In this document: one piece after another, positions 23,273 through 35,480 of the stretch
How positions within the stretch are numbered: position 1 is the first letter of the stretch
Layout of the letters: the number at the start of each line of letters is the position of its first letter
NCBI GenBank assembly: GCA_001687465.1
Contig: LVLI01000063.1
Location: 39,931-103,930, forward strand
Direction: 5' to 3'
DNA: 64,000 nucleotides
From: Halocafeteria seosinensis
Lineage: Eukaryota; Sar; Bigyra; Bicosoecida
The notes under the pieces: generated by a model
What the model saw: only the letters and a program-made list of their open reading frames with translations
Told to the model about the DNA's origin: nothing
The model's database searches: none
Made by a program: the position numbers and the translations under genes

Positions 23273-24611
23273 TATTATCTCCATCGCGGAACCAGGTTTT
23301 CGGTATATGCCTGTCAGTATTGAGTTTGAGGTACTCAAGTACATTGTGTGCATTGGTATTGCTCCTACCGGAAGACGTGTACAGTTGGACGGAAAAGTTG
23401 ACCCAAAAATTCTTCGGAGGGTTCTTATTGTACCAGTCAATGGTATTTGCCTTGAAGCTGACAAAGGAAGTCGAACCCAATACAACTTTTGCTCCTGGGA
23501 AACCAGGGAAACTGTGCGAGCATACGGTATACGTTTCGAGTTGGTAGCAAACATGGACAATGGCTGCGCAATTCCATATCAAGCAACGTTTCATGTGTTA
23601 AGTTGAACCGGAGCACATCGCGATCCAATACGAGAGGCGGGCAAACGAGTGGCTAGGAGAGCTCTCTCAGCTCCAAAATAGGTGTGTGCTCCGGGAGGTT
23701 CCTTTGGTAGCAAGTCCATAATACGACAGAGGTTGCTAATACTGATAAACCAAAAACATTGCCACGATACACCTTCGACGGCCATTAATTGACTTCATAT
23801 TTGTTTATGTGACTTGTAATGCGCACTCAGAACACACCCTTTTCGGGGTTGTTTTCCTTTCTTGAGCTGCGTACAGGCCGCTACTTCCGGTAAGATCAAC
23901 TCCAGAACTAGAAAGAGACAAATGACTACTTTTCTTAAGCTGTATCTGTGTATGAACTGGGTAGACACTTTATGAGTCCCGCTGGAGTGCCAGTGTGGTG
24001 GTGTGTGGGAGAAGGTATTGACCCTTATTGGCAAGTAAGTTATTGCTCTTCCAATTGGACCGCTACCATGCCTGGGTATATAATGTGTACATTAAGGCAG
24101 TGGTTCTCACTATTGAGATACACGCAACTGCTTTCCGCACTATTCGTCGTGCGATGCAAACCGTTTACAAAGAATAGCACTGAGAAATATCTGTGTAGCA
24201 ACGATAATATGAAGCTATGCTTTCTATCTATTGTAGAAGCTATACGAAGAAATTCTAGCGTGTGAATTTTGGCAACTACAGTTCGAATCGTAAGAAGCAA
24301 CTTCCTGTTCCACACCTCAATTGCATCGCACTACAACGTCTACAGCCACTAATCCACTTGTTAGAATTTAGTTTGCAGTTGCTCCGACGGTATGCCGCGG
24401 AATCTGTTGCGCAAAGCTATCAGAATTTAATGCTTTATAAAGGGTACGGATGTCGTCCGAGTGCTGAAAAACAAAGCCCGTCTAGCTGGGGTAACTGAAA
24501 ATCTGGTTTATACAACAATATTCCATACTTTCTACGTTAGACCGCCAAAGCCGGGTAGCTAATTTGCTGCTATCAATGATGCAACCACGGATCAAGTTGC
24601 CATCAACTGCG
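23273..24611. other. Gene-free 1.3-kb spacer with overlapping short ORFs
   Basis: 23247-23606 is open on both strands. The minus frame contains KNFWVNFSVQLYTSSGRSNT and the plus frame RRVQLDGKVDPKILRRVL; neither matches a known family and only one, if any, can be real. GTATTGCTCCTACCGG at about 23356-23371 recurs at 39862-39877. The rest shows nothing recognisable. Confidence 0.4.
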
Positions 24612-26468
24612 TCACTTTGTTCGGTCCATGAGTTCACATGCGAGAGCGGCTAAAGCTGTCCTGTACTTTGACGGATGCAGTTCAGCAATCGCGTCAAGAG
24701 CTTGCTGTGTATGTGCAAATGCTAGTTTTCGCGTCCTTTCAACCCCATCAGACTTTTCAACGAGCTGTGCTCCCTTTTCTACATCCCCAGGGGCTTCAAA
24801 TTTCCGTTCAATCAACTTTAGTACAGCAGGGTATTCCTCAGAAGCAAATAACACTGGCGCAGTCGCGATGCCTTGCTTCATATCATTCAAAGAAGGCTTG
24901 CCTAAATAGCTCGATTGGCCAGTAAAATCTAGCATATCATCCACTAACTGAAACGCAAGTCCGATATGTTGTCCATAGCGGTAGCCAACATCAGCGACAT
25001 GGTCAGAGTGTTCACCAAGTAACGCAGCACTCTTGCAGCTGTTGGCCATTAACGACCCAGTTTTATAAAAGGTTTTTCTCAAATAGATTTCAAAGGCAGA
25101 ATCCACTGCCTTGGTATTCCGCAAAGCATTTTTCAATTGCATAACTTCCCCTTTCACGAGATGTTCAATGACGGTCGACAAAAGCTCAATTACAGGGATA
25201 TTTCTTAATCTAGCGACACATACGGACGCACGAGCCAATAGAAAATCACCCGCGAGGATAGCTAGTTTGTTTCCAAAAACTGAATTTACACTGGAGACAC
25301 CTCTTCGTGTGTCCGCAACATCTATGACATCGTCATGTAAGAGTGACGCAGTATGTAATAGTTCGGTGATCTCGGCCAGACGAATTTGACTCTTGAATAA
25401 AGTGTCTTCGTCCAACAGTCGCTCTCCCACTCCATTGACAGGTTTGTCATCTTTGCCTAAAATACCCGTTTTTTCTTCTTCAACTTTTCTATGATAATTC
25501 ATTGCCTGGCTCATTAATACAACCATCGTTGGGCGAAGTTTCTTCCCTCCATCTATCTTGAAAAAGTAATGAGAAACAGTGGACAGAACAGGGTGATCAA
25601 CTCCTAACAACCCCTGGATATTTTCCGATATATTAGATATTTCACCTTCGGTGAGCTTAAAGGGATCAACTTCCGACAAGTCCGGGAATGCCCCCAAATC
25701 TAGAGTATCGACACTGCAAGAAGCAGACACGTATGTTCATGTACTGAACGATGCCGACGATAGAAACACTACTTACGGATTCAGATGGTTTAGCAAAAAA
25801 TCATCTACTGACAATGGGCTAGGGATATCCAGAACCGGAGTATCAATCAACGAGGGTTCACCCGTTGAGGTCCTAGTCTGGGATACTGCTGAGTGATTCA
25901 CTTCTGAGTGGAATTTATGTGTAGGAGTGGAGCCTTCGCTGTTCTTCGGTGATGAATCTTCATTTGATCCGAACCGGTAGTGTTCATCGGCTCTCTTTGA
26001 AGGGCTAAATTTCAGGGTATCACCCGCTACTCGCTTTATCACGTTCTTTAATAACCGACGCGTGAAGGTGTGGGTAGCATCAGTCGAAAACGACTTCATC
26101 GGCACACCATTTCTCCTCCCTCTAACCATCATGCGTTCACCTGTGGATCTATCACGAAGGGCATCGATGCCACTAGCTTGCATGCTCGGGATATTCCAGC
26201 TGTTGTTATGTATATAACTTCTAACACCACCAGGTGACTCCAAAAGGTTGTGGTACTCCTGACGTGAGACCCATTCACTTGGGCTCCTCCTGCGTCGACA
26301 CGACACATTACTGTCCCTTATCATGTGCGCATGCCATGAAAGGGTAGAATATAGATGCCGTCCTCGCGACATGCTCTCGTTTGGAAAATCATGCAGGGTG
26401 TATAAGGCTCTGGAAAGCGCAGCATTACCTAACCGGGACTTCCATCTCGATGGTACACTCCACCTCAT
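24612..26468 (-). CDS. COQ1: Mitochondrial-type polyprenyl (solanesyl) diphosphate synthase
   Basis: Trans-prenyltransferase that builds the ubiquinone (or plastoquinone) side chain. Exon 1 is 26468-25777, exon 2 25713-24612; a 63-nt phase-2 intron joins LLNHLNP to VDTLDLGAFPDL. Catalytic Asp-rich motifs are LLHDDVIDVADTRRG (FARM) and QLVDDMLDF (SARM), with GGKKLRPTMVVL and KTASLMANS-type (here KTGSLMANS) signatures. The first 230 residues are a long arginine/serine-rich, poorly conserved leader starting MRWSVPSRWKSRLGNAALS, consistent with a mitochondrial presequence but far longer than usual. An upstream GTG frame extension is ignored. Confidence 0.92.
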
Positions 26469-27620
26469 TATTGCTTGGAATTCTCGTGAGGAAAACCCCC
26501 CAAGCACCTCTTCCTACCAGGCAGTAAAACCGCTGTCACTAGTGTGCATTCCCAATGCGGGAGAATCTACTGTAAAGCTACAGTGGTGGGATACAGTTGA
26601 CAAGGTTTGAAACTTCAATCAACAACGAGGGGCCGGCTGACTCCCACCACGTCAGGAATCCGGATCCGGTACTTCCAAACTCTGGAAATGGTAACTGGAA
26701 GTAAAAGAATTGCAAGAGTACGTGTCAAATACCTGATTGCATTGAGCTTGGGGTTTCCGAACACTGAATAAAATCTTGCAACCACCAGGGTACGAATGTC
26801 TGCTATCTCACTGGTTCTTCAACAGCTTAGTACGATACGAGTAGTACCGAGGCACCTTAGTTCCCAACGAAACGGAAGCTCGGCAAGCGCATCAACTGTT
26901 AAAAGTGGGTTTGCTTCCAGCGAGAAACCGAAGGCTTAGCATTCCCTAGACAACAGGTCACAACTTCAGTGAGATTTTCAAGTCGACTGACTGGGCCCGC
27001 CACGCTGAAATACTGTTGCTTTCGAGTTCCTATATTCTTTGCAATGCCTCATTGGAATGATCTCAGTACGATTGTATCACCAAGAAAGCGCCGCTGCAGC
27101 GGTTGCTATTTGCCGCGGACCACGAAGTCACAACTTCCCGCTAGTCACCTCGTCATGCATCACACTGCAGAATTGGGCCCACATACTGTGGTGCACCTTA
27201 CCATCTCATAGTATTTCATGGTCTATACCACTGTTCAGGTATCAAGGACATTCGGAAGAGATTCTTAGGCAGCGGGTGAATTGGGCTGCGCCTTCCGGTT
27301 GAACCCGTTTGCGAGCCAGTGTGTCAGGTCGCAGCAGAATCCACCACACAGGCTTGTAGACAGTGATTGAACTAGTATTGTTACATAAGCTTGACTCTGT
27401 TGTAAAGCAATATAGCTGTGAAAAAAAAACTGAGGCAGCAAGTAACAAGAAGCTAATTGCCTAATAGAATATCATTGTCGGAGAAAGATTGCGAGCATAC
27501 TTTCTCAGCGACCTCAACCGGAATTGCGCGAAATAAGTACAGGTTCAACGCAACCAGAGCGACAACGTATTTCCTCGAGAGTGATTCTCAGACGTAGAAC
27601 GAAAAAACCAAACATCGAAA
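26469..27620. other. Divergent intergenic region, COQ1 / p25-alpha
   Basis: Promoter region for two head-to-head genes, 1.15 kb. It holds GAAACTTCAATCAAC near 26608. No gene, tRNA or clear repeat was found. Confidence 0.5.
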
Positions 27621-29219
27621 ATGGAGTCGAGCGACCCTCTAGGCGAAGTATTTAAAGCCTTTTGCTCCTTTGGAGATAGAGGTAAGTTGAACTGGTTTCG
27701 GAGTACAGCAAAAGCAGCTGCGGTCTGCCTATTTTCTATGTTTATGTACGGGTTCGCGGGTAAAGAGAAATGCGAGTAAAGCGTGAGTATGGCCCCTGTT
27801 TGTGCGGATGGGAGCACTGGATGGGAGTACGATACCGCGCTGTACCGCACTGTCTCTTGGATAGTCAGCAAGATCCGTTGGCTCACGCTGGACATATGAG
27901 CCTTCATAATTGCCATTCAATTCATGCAGGTGCGAAGGCGCAGATGGACGGTGCAAAGTTCGCAAAGCTATGCAAGGATTGCAAGCTTGTTGACAAGAAA
28001 GCTACGCCAACCCAAGTAGACCTCGTCTTCACCAAGGTATGGTAAATGCGGAGGTAGTGCTGCTGTATCAACCGCACCGTAGAAAGTGATATGTTGCAGT
28101 CGAAAGAGAAGGCGGCACGTAAAATCACATATGACCAGTTTGTTGATGCTTTGAAGAAATTAGCTACTATAAAGTATCCCGACGACGACCCGGAGGATGC
28201 CTTTAACACTGTCCGAGAGCAAGTTTTAAATTCCCAAGGCCCTGCCGCGCATGGGACAGAAACAAAAGCTGATGGTATATACAGCAAGCTAACCGACACG
28301 AAGCAATATACGGGGGCCCACAAGGAGCGGTTTGATGAATCGGGCCGAGGAAAGGGCATAACAGGGAGAGAGGACGTTGTTTCCAACGGACTCTCTGACA
28401 TGACCCGTGACAAGCTCAACGTGAGTGAAAACCGTAACCGAAGGGGGTCTGATGGAGGCGCTGTTGCCGTCCGAAGGAACAGCTGCGAGAAGGCAGTCCC
28501 GTCTGGGAGGAGAGCATCAGCTTCCTCGACAGGTTCGGATACCAGAGAATCGTTGGCAGTGCCTACCGACTTGAGAACAATTTTCTACGACTTTTGCAAC
28601 TTCGGTGGAGCGGGGACTCTGCAAGAGATGGACAATCCAAAGTGGGGAAAGTTTTGCAGAGAGTCGGGGATTGTGACGAAAAAATACTCTTCGACTGATG
28701 CCGATCTGGTCTTCGCCAAAGTGAAACCAAAAGGGAAACGTACACTCAACTATCAAGAATTTCAAAGTGCTTTGCAAATGGTAGCACGTAAGTTGTATTA
28801 TTTGTTCCATGTAAAGCTCACTCTTTCCACTGTGTCGGGGATCTTCCATCTTGAAAAATGCAGAACAGAAGTACCCTAGTGACCCCGAAGGATACGATAA
28901 ACTCGTGGATTTAGTTGTACGATCAGGAGGACCGAAAACAAAAGGAACTGTAAGTCTGCTCACAGCTTGCGGCAAGTAGATTTTCCTCTGCTCACTACTT
29001 CCTTATTGGTTTTTGGGCCAGGGGGCATCGACTGACGGTATCTACGGGAAACTCACTGACGCCTCCCAATATACCGGAGCACACAAACACCGTTTTGACA
29101 GTACCGGGCATGGTCGTGGGCTTGCTGGCCGTGACTCTGTAGGGAAGTCAGGAAATCCAAAGCACCATGGAGGAAACGTAAACGACCTTTCGCAAGTCAC
29201 TCGCACAAATCTTGGGTAA
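27621..29219 (+). CDS. Double p25-alpha (TPPP-like) microtubule-associated protein
   Basis: Tubulin polymerisation-promoting protein family. Exons 27621-27681, 27930-28036, 28100-28787, 28864-28949 and 29022-29219. The first p25-alpha unit runs from [20 protein letters not shown] through WSKLC-like [14 protein letters not shown] to the C-terminal signature [21 protein letters not shown] linker rich in Ser/Arg follows (about residues 135-175). A second unit repeats the layout, [18 protein letters not shown] to [20 protein letters not shown] with the ending [11 protein letters not shown]. Single-unit TPPPs are usual; the tandem form is uncommon. The family is largely found in organisms with cilia or flagella, which hints at a flagellate stage. 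Confidence 0.9.
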
Positions 29220-29305
29220 ACTGTGTGTGCTATTGGATTTCTTCGCGTTCGATTGCATGTTTTGTTGGTAGTTAATATGTACAATATACTGTACCCGCTA
29301 ACTTC

Positions 29306-30652
29306 TTACAGTGGCACTTTCTTATCTGTAGCTTCTGGTGGTTCTCGCTTTTTCATAACCGTCTTCACTATAAAAGAGAACCACGTAATGTTCAAACCCA
29401 TTAAGAACACGTTAATTACCACGTAGGTGATCACGGCAACAACGTTCCGACATTCTCCGGATAGCACATGAAGATACATATCGCGCACAAATACAAAAGA
29501 GGCGGGTAACCCCAAAGCTATTCTTGCTAAGAAAAATGTCAGCCCGAAAGCAGCCTGTAAAAGAGCCGATTAATGAGGTGACGGACCAATTATCAAAGCG
29601 TTTGTGAGACTTACGCTTGTAAATTTGAAGACTGAAGTCTTCGATTTATCCAAGAAGAGAAATACTTTTCGTGCATGCAAAAATGGCGTAGAAAGTTCGA
29701 AAATTAGGAATATACTTCCGTAATATTGTAGGAACGGATGCTGCGTTTCAGAAAGCCACTCCTTGATACTGCAATTAGCCGGAAAATTGGACTAGCCAGA
29801 ACTTACCATTCCCCCCATGAAAATAAGAAGACCGCATACTGCATGCATGATATACGCGAACCCCCAATGGAGGTAGACGCAAATAACCAAGTCCCACATG
29901 AAGTATCCCGCGGCCACTCCGAAAACGTGCTCAGCCACTGCAGAATATCGGGGGACGTGGAGTGGTCCACGATTACTTCATCAGATTCTACCACAACTGC
30001 ACTTACCGGGATTCACGCCATAATAATTTGAGCTGAGATCTGTATCGGCCGTGACCAACACGTAAATTCCTCCAATCGTAACATATACTGCGTGAATAAA
30101 CGCGACGAGTCTCGTCGAGAGGTCGTTGAGCGCATCCCCGTGGGTTCTGAATTGTTTAGCCACTTGTTTCGTCGCCTCAGGGAACCACCTGGGTAAGATA
30201 AACCTGCACAGCTGCTGGATGACCGTAAATACGGCGGTCGCGCTTAGTATTAGGGTATAATGCTGGGTGAAGGCCTGAACCCAAAACTCGGTTAAGTAGA
30301 TAAGATACTCGAAAGCTGCAGACTCAGCTATGGAGGAGGCTAACGACGTCATTGTAGCAGATATTGGTACAACCAGTGGTAGTTGGGTTACATCAAGCAA
30401 ACAACGCAAATAAGGCACTTTTGTCGGCACGCTGTGCGAGCAAAAAGTTACCAGAACCCTCGAAAGGCACTTCACAAATTGTATCACAATCTTCGCCAAG
30501 ATTATCTCGCTAAACCAAGCAAGCAACAATAATAAACCAAGCGCTGCATCTTTCCCTCCGAAATTACCGAAAAAAAAGATTGAGGGAGCAAAGACGGAAT
30601 TCTCAAGGAGTTCAATCAGCTGAATGCCAAACTCAGAGCCAAGCATCAACAT
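29306..30652 (-). CDS. TLC-domain multi-pass membrane protein (TLCD/TRAM-LAG1-CLN8 family)
   Basis: Integral membrane protein of the lipid-sensing or lipid-synthesising TLC superfamily. Exon 1 is 30652-30007 and exon 2 29937-29807; exon 3 begins near 29760 and a last exon carries the C-terminus to the stop at 29306. Exon 1 has several membrane spans. The TLC core is LSTRLVAFIHAVYVTIGG, then VAEHVFGVAAGYFMWDLV, then HPFLQYYGSIFLIFELSTPF and a final span. The ELSTPFLHARKVF stretch is closest to TLCD (TMEM56-like) proteins rather than ceramide synthases, which carry HHxxT-type motifs not seen here. Tail is basic (KKREPPEATDKK). Function within the family is uncertain. Confidence 0.8.
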
Positions 30653-31517
30653 CTGTGCAACTGTTTCTAAAAGTAGTGAAGTTACTGTGACCAGTTCATA
30701 ACCAGATGGCGGATACTTTCAAGCTTCACATGCCGTTTCGATGCTCATCCTGTCTAGATGATTTTGGAATTCATTTTCCTGGTTAATCAACGGCCACCAT
30801 GTGTTTGCTGCACTGTTAAGTTACGTCGTTAACTCATTGGCCTAAACATACTACATTGTACTTCTAATACGGTTACAACGATTGAAAGGAAGCATAAAGG
30901 AGTGCAACTACGATTGTAGAGTGTGAAACGACTCTTGGACAATGTCATTCCTGTTGTACCTTACCCTATTCAAAGTGGGCCAAAGGCAGAGAACCTCTTT
31001 CTGGCAGGATATATTGAACAGAGAGCGTGCTGGATAGTGTGGTGCACGTAGGTACACATCCAGTAGCGGCACATGGCGTCTGGAAACAGGCCATTGTACG
31101 GCTTCCATAATTCCCTAAAGAGTTTTGATACAACAAACTCCGTGTCGTGATACAACCAAAACCCCATCAGGAGACATCAATGCTGCATGGCGTTGTCTTA
31201 CTGTGAGACGTCTGGGGAGTTATATGTAGCATTTGGCATCTCAACTAGTACTGGTCAATGCTTATAGCCCCTTTACACCGCCAATTCGCATCGCTGTTCG
31301 TATTTCCGGTGAAGTCTTCATCAAACGAACCAATTCGCATCGGTGTTCGTCTTACCAGCGAAGTCTTAACAACGAACCTGAAAACGTTTAGAGTCGTAGA
31401 TTTGCATACTCAGGCACGCAGTGCCGTACATTCCGTCTTCCGTTGCGCCGCCCACAGCGTGTCATCCACACGTTGGGCCACAACCTGCAGCCGGCTCGAA
31501 ATCAGTCAACTGAACCA
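30653..31517. other. Intergenic with degenerate tandem repeat
   Basis: No gene supported. A minus-strand frame at 30970-31167 (FRELWKPYNGLFPDAMCR) looks protein-like and could be a transposase scrap, without a family match. The short tandem repeat at 31281-31376 is listed separately. Confidence 0.4.
31281..31376. repeat. Degenerate tandem repeat, period 49 bp, two copies
   Basis: Copies start with CCAATTCGCATCG at 31281 and 31330 and share the GAAGTCTT and ACGAA blocks. Several mismatches show the duplication is not recent. Confidence 0.7.
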
Positions 31518-32231
31518 CTAACGCCAAGGATTGAGTAACCCTCCAGGGGCATTGGCGTCTCTATTTTCCTCCCCAACCTCAATGGCTTCGTCCGAAGCTA
31601 GCCGCTTCCGAGCCTGAGCCGTGTCCGTTCGAAAGTCGTGTACTCTCGCCCTATCTCTGTCTCGCTTTTCTTTGAGTTTAGACCCACGTCCGAAAGCCTT
31701 GCAATTAAAAGCACCACCAGATCGAAGTTTCAACATTGCTACATGCGTTGAAGCTGTTTTTGCATCGTCTGAGTTCTCTCCTATGCCGACTACTCCTGAC
31801 GGAGCACTCGTTCGTCTGTCGTCTCGCATTTTCTTAGTAAGCGGATTTTCCCCATGAACAACTTTATTGAATTTAGTGGACTTCTCTATACCATGTGCAT
31901 GATCTGTGGAAGAGAACTCCATATGATATTCGGAGGGTGCTGTGCTTTTGCGTTTCCCGACTGTTTCGCCTAGTTCACAAGAGTCTGGACTTCGGCTCGG
32001 TGCAGAGTCATTATCCTCGACAGTGTCTTGCGCCACTGCGTTAGCGATAGCAGCCGCGGTTGCATCGTCAATGTTATATTCTTCAAAGGACTGTGTGTCG
32101 GAGTTTAAGGACGAAGCAAGATAGTTGGCTGCTGCAATCTCCCCTGAGATTGTCCATGAAGTTGCTGTTTCCTGCTCGTTCCCGACACTCATAGAAACGT
32201 CATCCTCATCTCCTTTCCCATGGTTGTTCAT
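31518..32231 (-). CDS. Hypothetical acidic-then-basic low-complexity protein
   Basis: A single open frame of 237 codons from ATG at 32231 (MNNHGKGDEDDVSMSVGN); the frame continues upstream to 32312. The N-terminal half is acidic and Ser/Ala-rich. The C-terminal half has a KLKEKRDRDRARVHDF cluster that looks like a nuclear localisation or RNA-binding patch. No domain is recognised. It may be a nuclear protein; this is inference from composition only. An upstream splice to a longer form is possible. Confidence 0.5.
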   Translation of the reverse strand: MNNHGKGDEDDVSMSVGNEQETATSWTISGEIAAANYLASSLNSDTQSFEEYNIDDATAAAIANAVAQDTVEDNDSAPSRSPDSCELGETVGKRKSTAPSEYHMEFSSTDHAHGIEKSTKFNKVVHGENPLTKKMRDDRRTSAPSGVVGIGENSDDAKTASTHVAMLKLRSGGAFNCKAFGRGSKLKEKRDRDRARVHDFRTDTAQARKRLASDEAIEVGEENRDANAPGGLLNPWR

Positions 32232-32750
32232 TGTTATTCCGAGGGAATGAAGCGCCGCTGTCACCCCTCCATACACTCTAATACACGTAGTTAAACGTGT
32301 AGCACATTCCACAAATCTAGGAAGTTAGGCCAACTGCAGCATCCATACCATACAACACGCAGTCGCTTACGATACTGAGGATAGCGGTATAGAATAGAGT
32401 GGGTTAAGCGCAATACCGTTATACCCACGGAATCTTACAACTCTGAAACACGATTATCTAATTTCTACCATGTACCGCCAGCCAGACACAATTTAAGTTC
32501 AAGTTGAACTCTTAGCCTGTCGGCCAACTTGAGTCTTGGGCTAGGAACTGAGGCTCCCTTGGAATTTCTGAAACTTGATGCCTCGTCCGTATTGGGTATG
32601 TTCTAAGTGAAGACAATTCTGGAACAAGGATGTCCATTTTTAAGCTTGGAAATGTCTGGACAAATGCTTCTGAGAGCCACCAACTGTCATTGGAGACCAT
32701 GGGAGACGGGCGCTCAGTACGTTGCCAAGTGTGCCTTTTTGAACGTAGTG
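32232..32750. other. Intergenic, unknown-gene promoter side
   Basis: Contains TAAGTTCAAGTTGAACTC near 32494-32511, matching the recurring AAGTTGAA motif. Otherwise nothing recognised. Confidence 0.4.
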
Positions 32751-34932
32751 TCACCGTGGGATGGACCAGCGACGTCTACTGAGAGGTGCTTCTCTCTCTA
32801 CAATAGCGGAAGTTTGTTCAAGAATCTCGTTGTGCGCTTCTTCCCTGACTGTTTCGGGGTAAACAGCGAGTGAACTGCGCCGCGCTGCCAACTTCTTCCG
32901 TTTTCTCCAACTACTTACCATCATTTTCGTGCGGGCAATACTAGTCAGAGTGTCTAAAACAGTAGATGGAAGTTCAATTGATCTGTGTAGAGGTGGCAGT
33001 ATCGGTTTAGTTTCCATACTGAATGATCCTACGTAACATCCTCGCAGGAACTTATGATATCTGAGACTGTCCAAGGTTGGTCTTTTGTCGGGGTCTTTGT
33101 CTAGTAGGCTAGCAATGAGGCTAGTTGCTTCCTGGGGTATATCAGATCGTTCAGGAAAATGCAATTCTTTGTCCTTGATATTCTTGTATATCTGCATCAA
33201 ATTGGTCCCGGAAAATGGCGTCCTTCCGTATAGTAGCATATACAGCGTGATACCGGCTGCCCACACGTCAGCCAGCTTTGCAGAGAAGTGTTTGCCCGTG
33301 AGCGTTTCCGGAGCCTGGAAACTCGCGGTACCTGCGGTGCTTCTGACCAAATCATTGTCTGATTTAAAGACTTGTGCTACTCCGAAGTCACCAAGTTTCA
33401 GGATCATTCCATGACGTTCCGCCGTGCTAATAGAATTCCGCCGTTTTTTACCTGCACTGTTGCCACTCCACTCAACGTCTGTAGTGCCGTGATCTTTCTT
33501 GTTACACTCAATGTCGCCTTCCAACATTGACAGTTCCCGTTCGCTTACTACCTCAGACACCGTGTCTTCGGTTTCCGAAAATCGTCGAGAGTTATGTGAC
33601 TTGTTTGACTTGCTCCATTTGGATAATAGTGACCGAGCAAGCCCTTCATCCGTTGCCCTAGTGATAGCTTGATACTCATTATACGGCTTGGACTTCAACT
33701 CGTATTTCTGCGGAATTTTGATTAGCATATTTCCTGGTTTGATGTCTCTATGTGCGATCTGCGGGAGCGAAAACACTGTGAGGGCAGCCTGGAATCGAAG
33801 AACGTCATGGCTTACGTTAAACTTATGAATGTAACTAAGAGCATCAACCAGCTGAGCGAAAAAGTAGCGAGTATCCTCGACATCTATCGGCTCATGTTCC
33901 ATCTCGTCTGGCATAACCGAACCTCCGTTGACAAACTCGGATATTAAGTAAATCCTGTCATCAGCTGCAGTGATTCTATACATATCAACTCTGAACGCTA
34001 CCAAGCAACATACCCAGTTTGCTTACCAGGATCGCTTATCACTTCCATAAGCTTCACTAAGTTAGGATGATTCAAGCTTTTCCAGATTTCGCTCTCTTCC
34101 TCAACATCTGTTGAATTTTTCTTCCGCAGATGTTGCTTCTTCAGAAAACTTCGTTTGAGTACTTTCGCTGCATATGTGTTTCCGTCTTTCATCGAAATAC
34201 ACCGGTGCACTGTTCCATAAGCACCATGGCCAATTTCTTCATATAGAACATAATCATTAACTATAATATTTCCATGCTCATCACGGGATACTGTGACATT
34301 CGATGTTTCCCGAATGCGCTTTGAGTAGCGGGAATGCTTCCACCTCTCATGAGCCGCAGTCAGAGTATGAACCTTGGTTTCTGTCAATTTTGCTTCACTT
34401 GGCCCCCCTTTAGTCTTAGATCGAATCAACGATGAGGGAGAATTACGATTCGCGATTTTGAAAGCCGCTCTTGAACCGTCCTCGCTTGAGGGGAATCTGG
34501 GAGTATAGGGTGGGGTTTTATCAGTTGCATCCGTAATTACGCTTTCTTTCTCGACATTTTCTTTCTTCAAACGCTTGGATCGGGGTTTCTTAGGAGCAAC
34601 AACTTTCGGCTGTGTTTTATCGACTAGCGTTTGAACCTCGGTTTCAGATCTAGATTCCAGTGAAGGAGCTTCGATGATTCTTCTTCGAGACTGATAATTC
34701 TCTGCTTCTGATGAAGCTGCATTACCTAAGCAATGTAGACGCCCCATCCCACATCATGTTCATTCTCAAGCAACGACTTACATCGAATTCTACGGACTTC
34801 TATCCCTCCTTTGGGGGAACATTTGGAAGAGTTGACGCTCTCCGTCTCGGTGCTATGTATCGGATATACGCTAATCGGTTCCTTTATCCCCTGCTCATCA
34901 GCCACAGCACTTTTGGTACTGCAAGCACCCAT
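32751..34932 (-). CDS. CaMKK-like serine/threonine protein kinase, N-myristoylation motif
   Basis: Upstream kinase of the CaMKK/SNF1-activating type. Exons 34932-34782, 34725-34027 and then 33964 to the stop, the last one interrupted by a 57-nt in-frame stop-free intron (about 33816-33760) that interrupts YIHKFN/IAHRDIKPGN. The start MGACSTKSA fits N-myristoylation plus Cys palmitoylation, so membrane attachment is likely. Kinase motifs: glycine loop EIGHGAYGTV, lysine AAKVLK, HRDIKPGN, LGDFGVAQ, FQAPET. As in CaMKKs, an insert follows the lysine (FLKKQHLRKKNST), and LMEVISDPADDRIYLISEF matches the family. A further 70-residue insert rich in acidic and Ser residues lies before DFG. The basic C-terminal tail may be an autoregulatory/CaM-binding region. 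A GTAAGT at the ...ARTKMM position could mark another intron. Confidence 0.88.
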
Positions 34933-35480
34933 GTCAGGTGGACAGGGGCGGACCGATGTCTATGCCAGTGAAATCCAAACTATTGGTCGCTGTCCCGGTG
35001 GTATGTGCTTACACACAGCTTCCATGATTGGTGTTGGTGATAGAAGGCTTTACTTTCTTGTAGTGAATTTCTATACCAGGAGGCTCATGCAAGCCAGAGA
35101 GCGACTGCCTCTCATACCGAACGTTCACGACACCAACCGACCATATTTACTGTGCAGGATGCCCTTGCGTATAGGTTATCAACAATAGGGACTATGATCA
35201 ATTAATTATTAGTACAGTACTGCCGCAGCTTCTCCCTGTAACCCTATACTTACTCTATTAACGGTTCAACTTGTAAAGCAGGTTTTAAATGCTACTAATG
35301 TGAAGCTCAAAACCCGCCCGAAGCGGCCAGTTTCGCTCATTCTCCGCGCGTTCGTCACCGAGGTATGTGGCAACAGAAACCGAGGGGTGGGGTAAATGTC
35401 CTTCATCCACGTGCGGTATCGTTTTATTATTTGTTTTGACACAGAAGTCTGAAGTGTCAACACATCTTACACGCACGCGA
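34933..35480. other. Intergenic, kinase promoter / LMF 3' flank
   Basis: Short frames only; none supported. It holds the kinase promoter and the LMF 3' UTR. Confidence 0.5.

Noticed and set aside
24270-24300. TTCGAATC resembling a tRNA B box
   Set aside because: No A box or cloverleaf could be built around it; no tRNA gene was found in the window.
26323-26610. Plus-strand ORF opposite the COQ1 leader
   Set aside because: Antisense to the first COQ1 exon, no domain.
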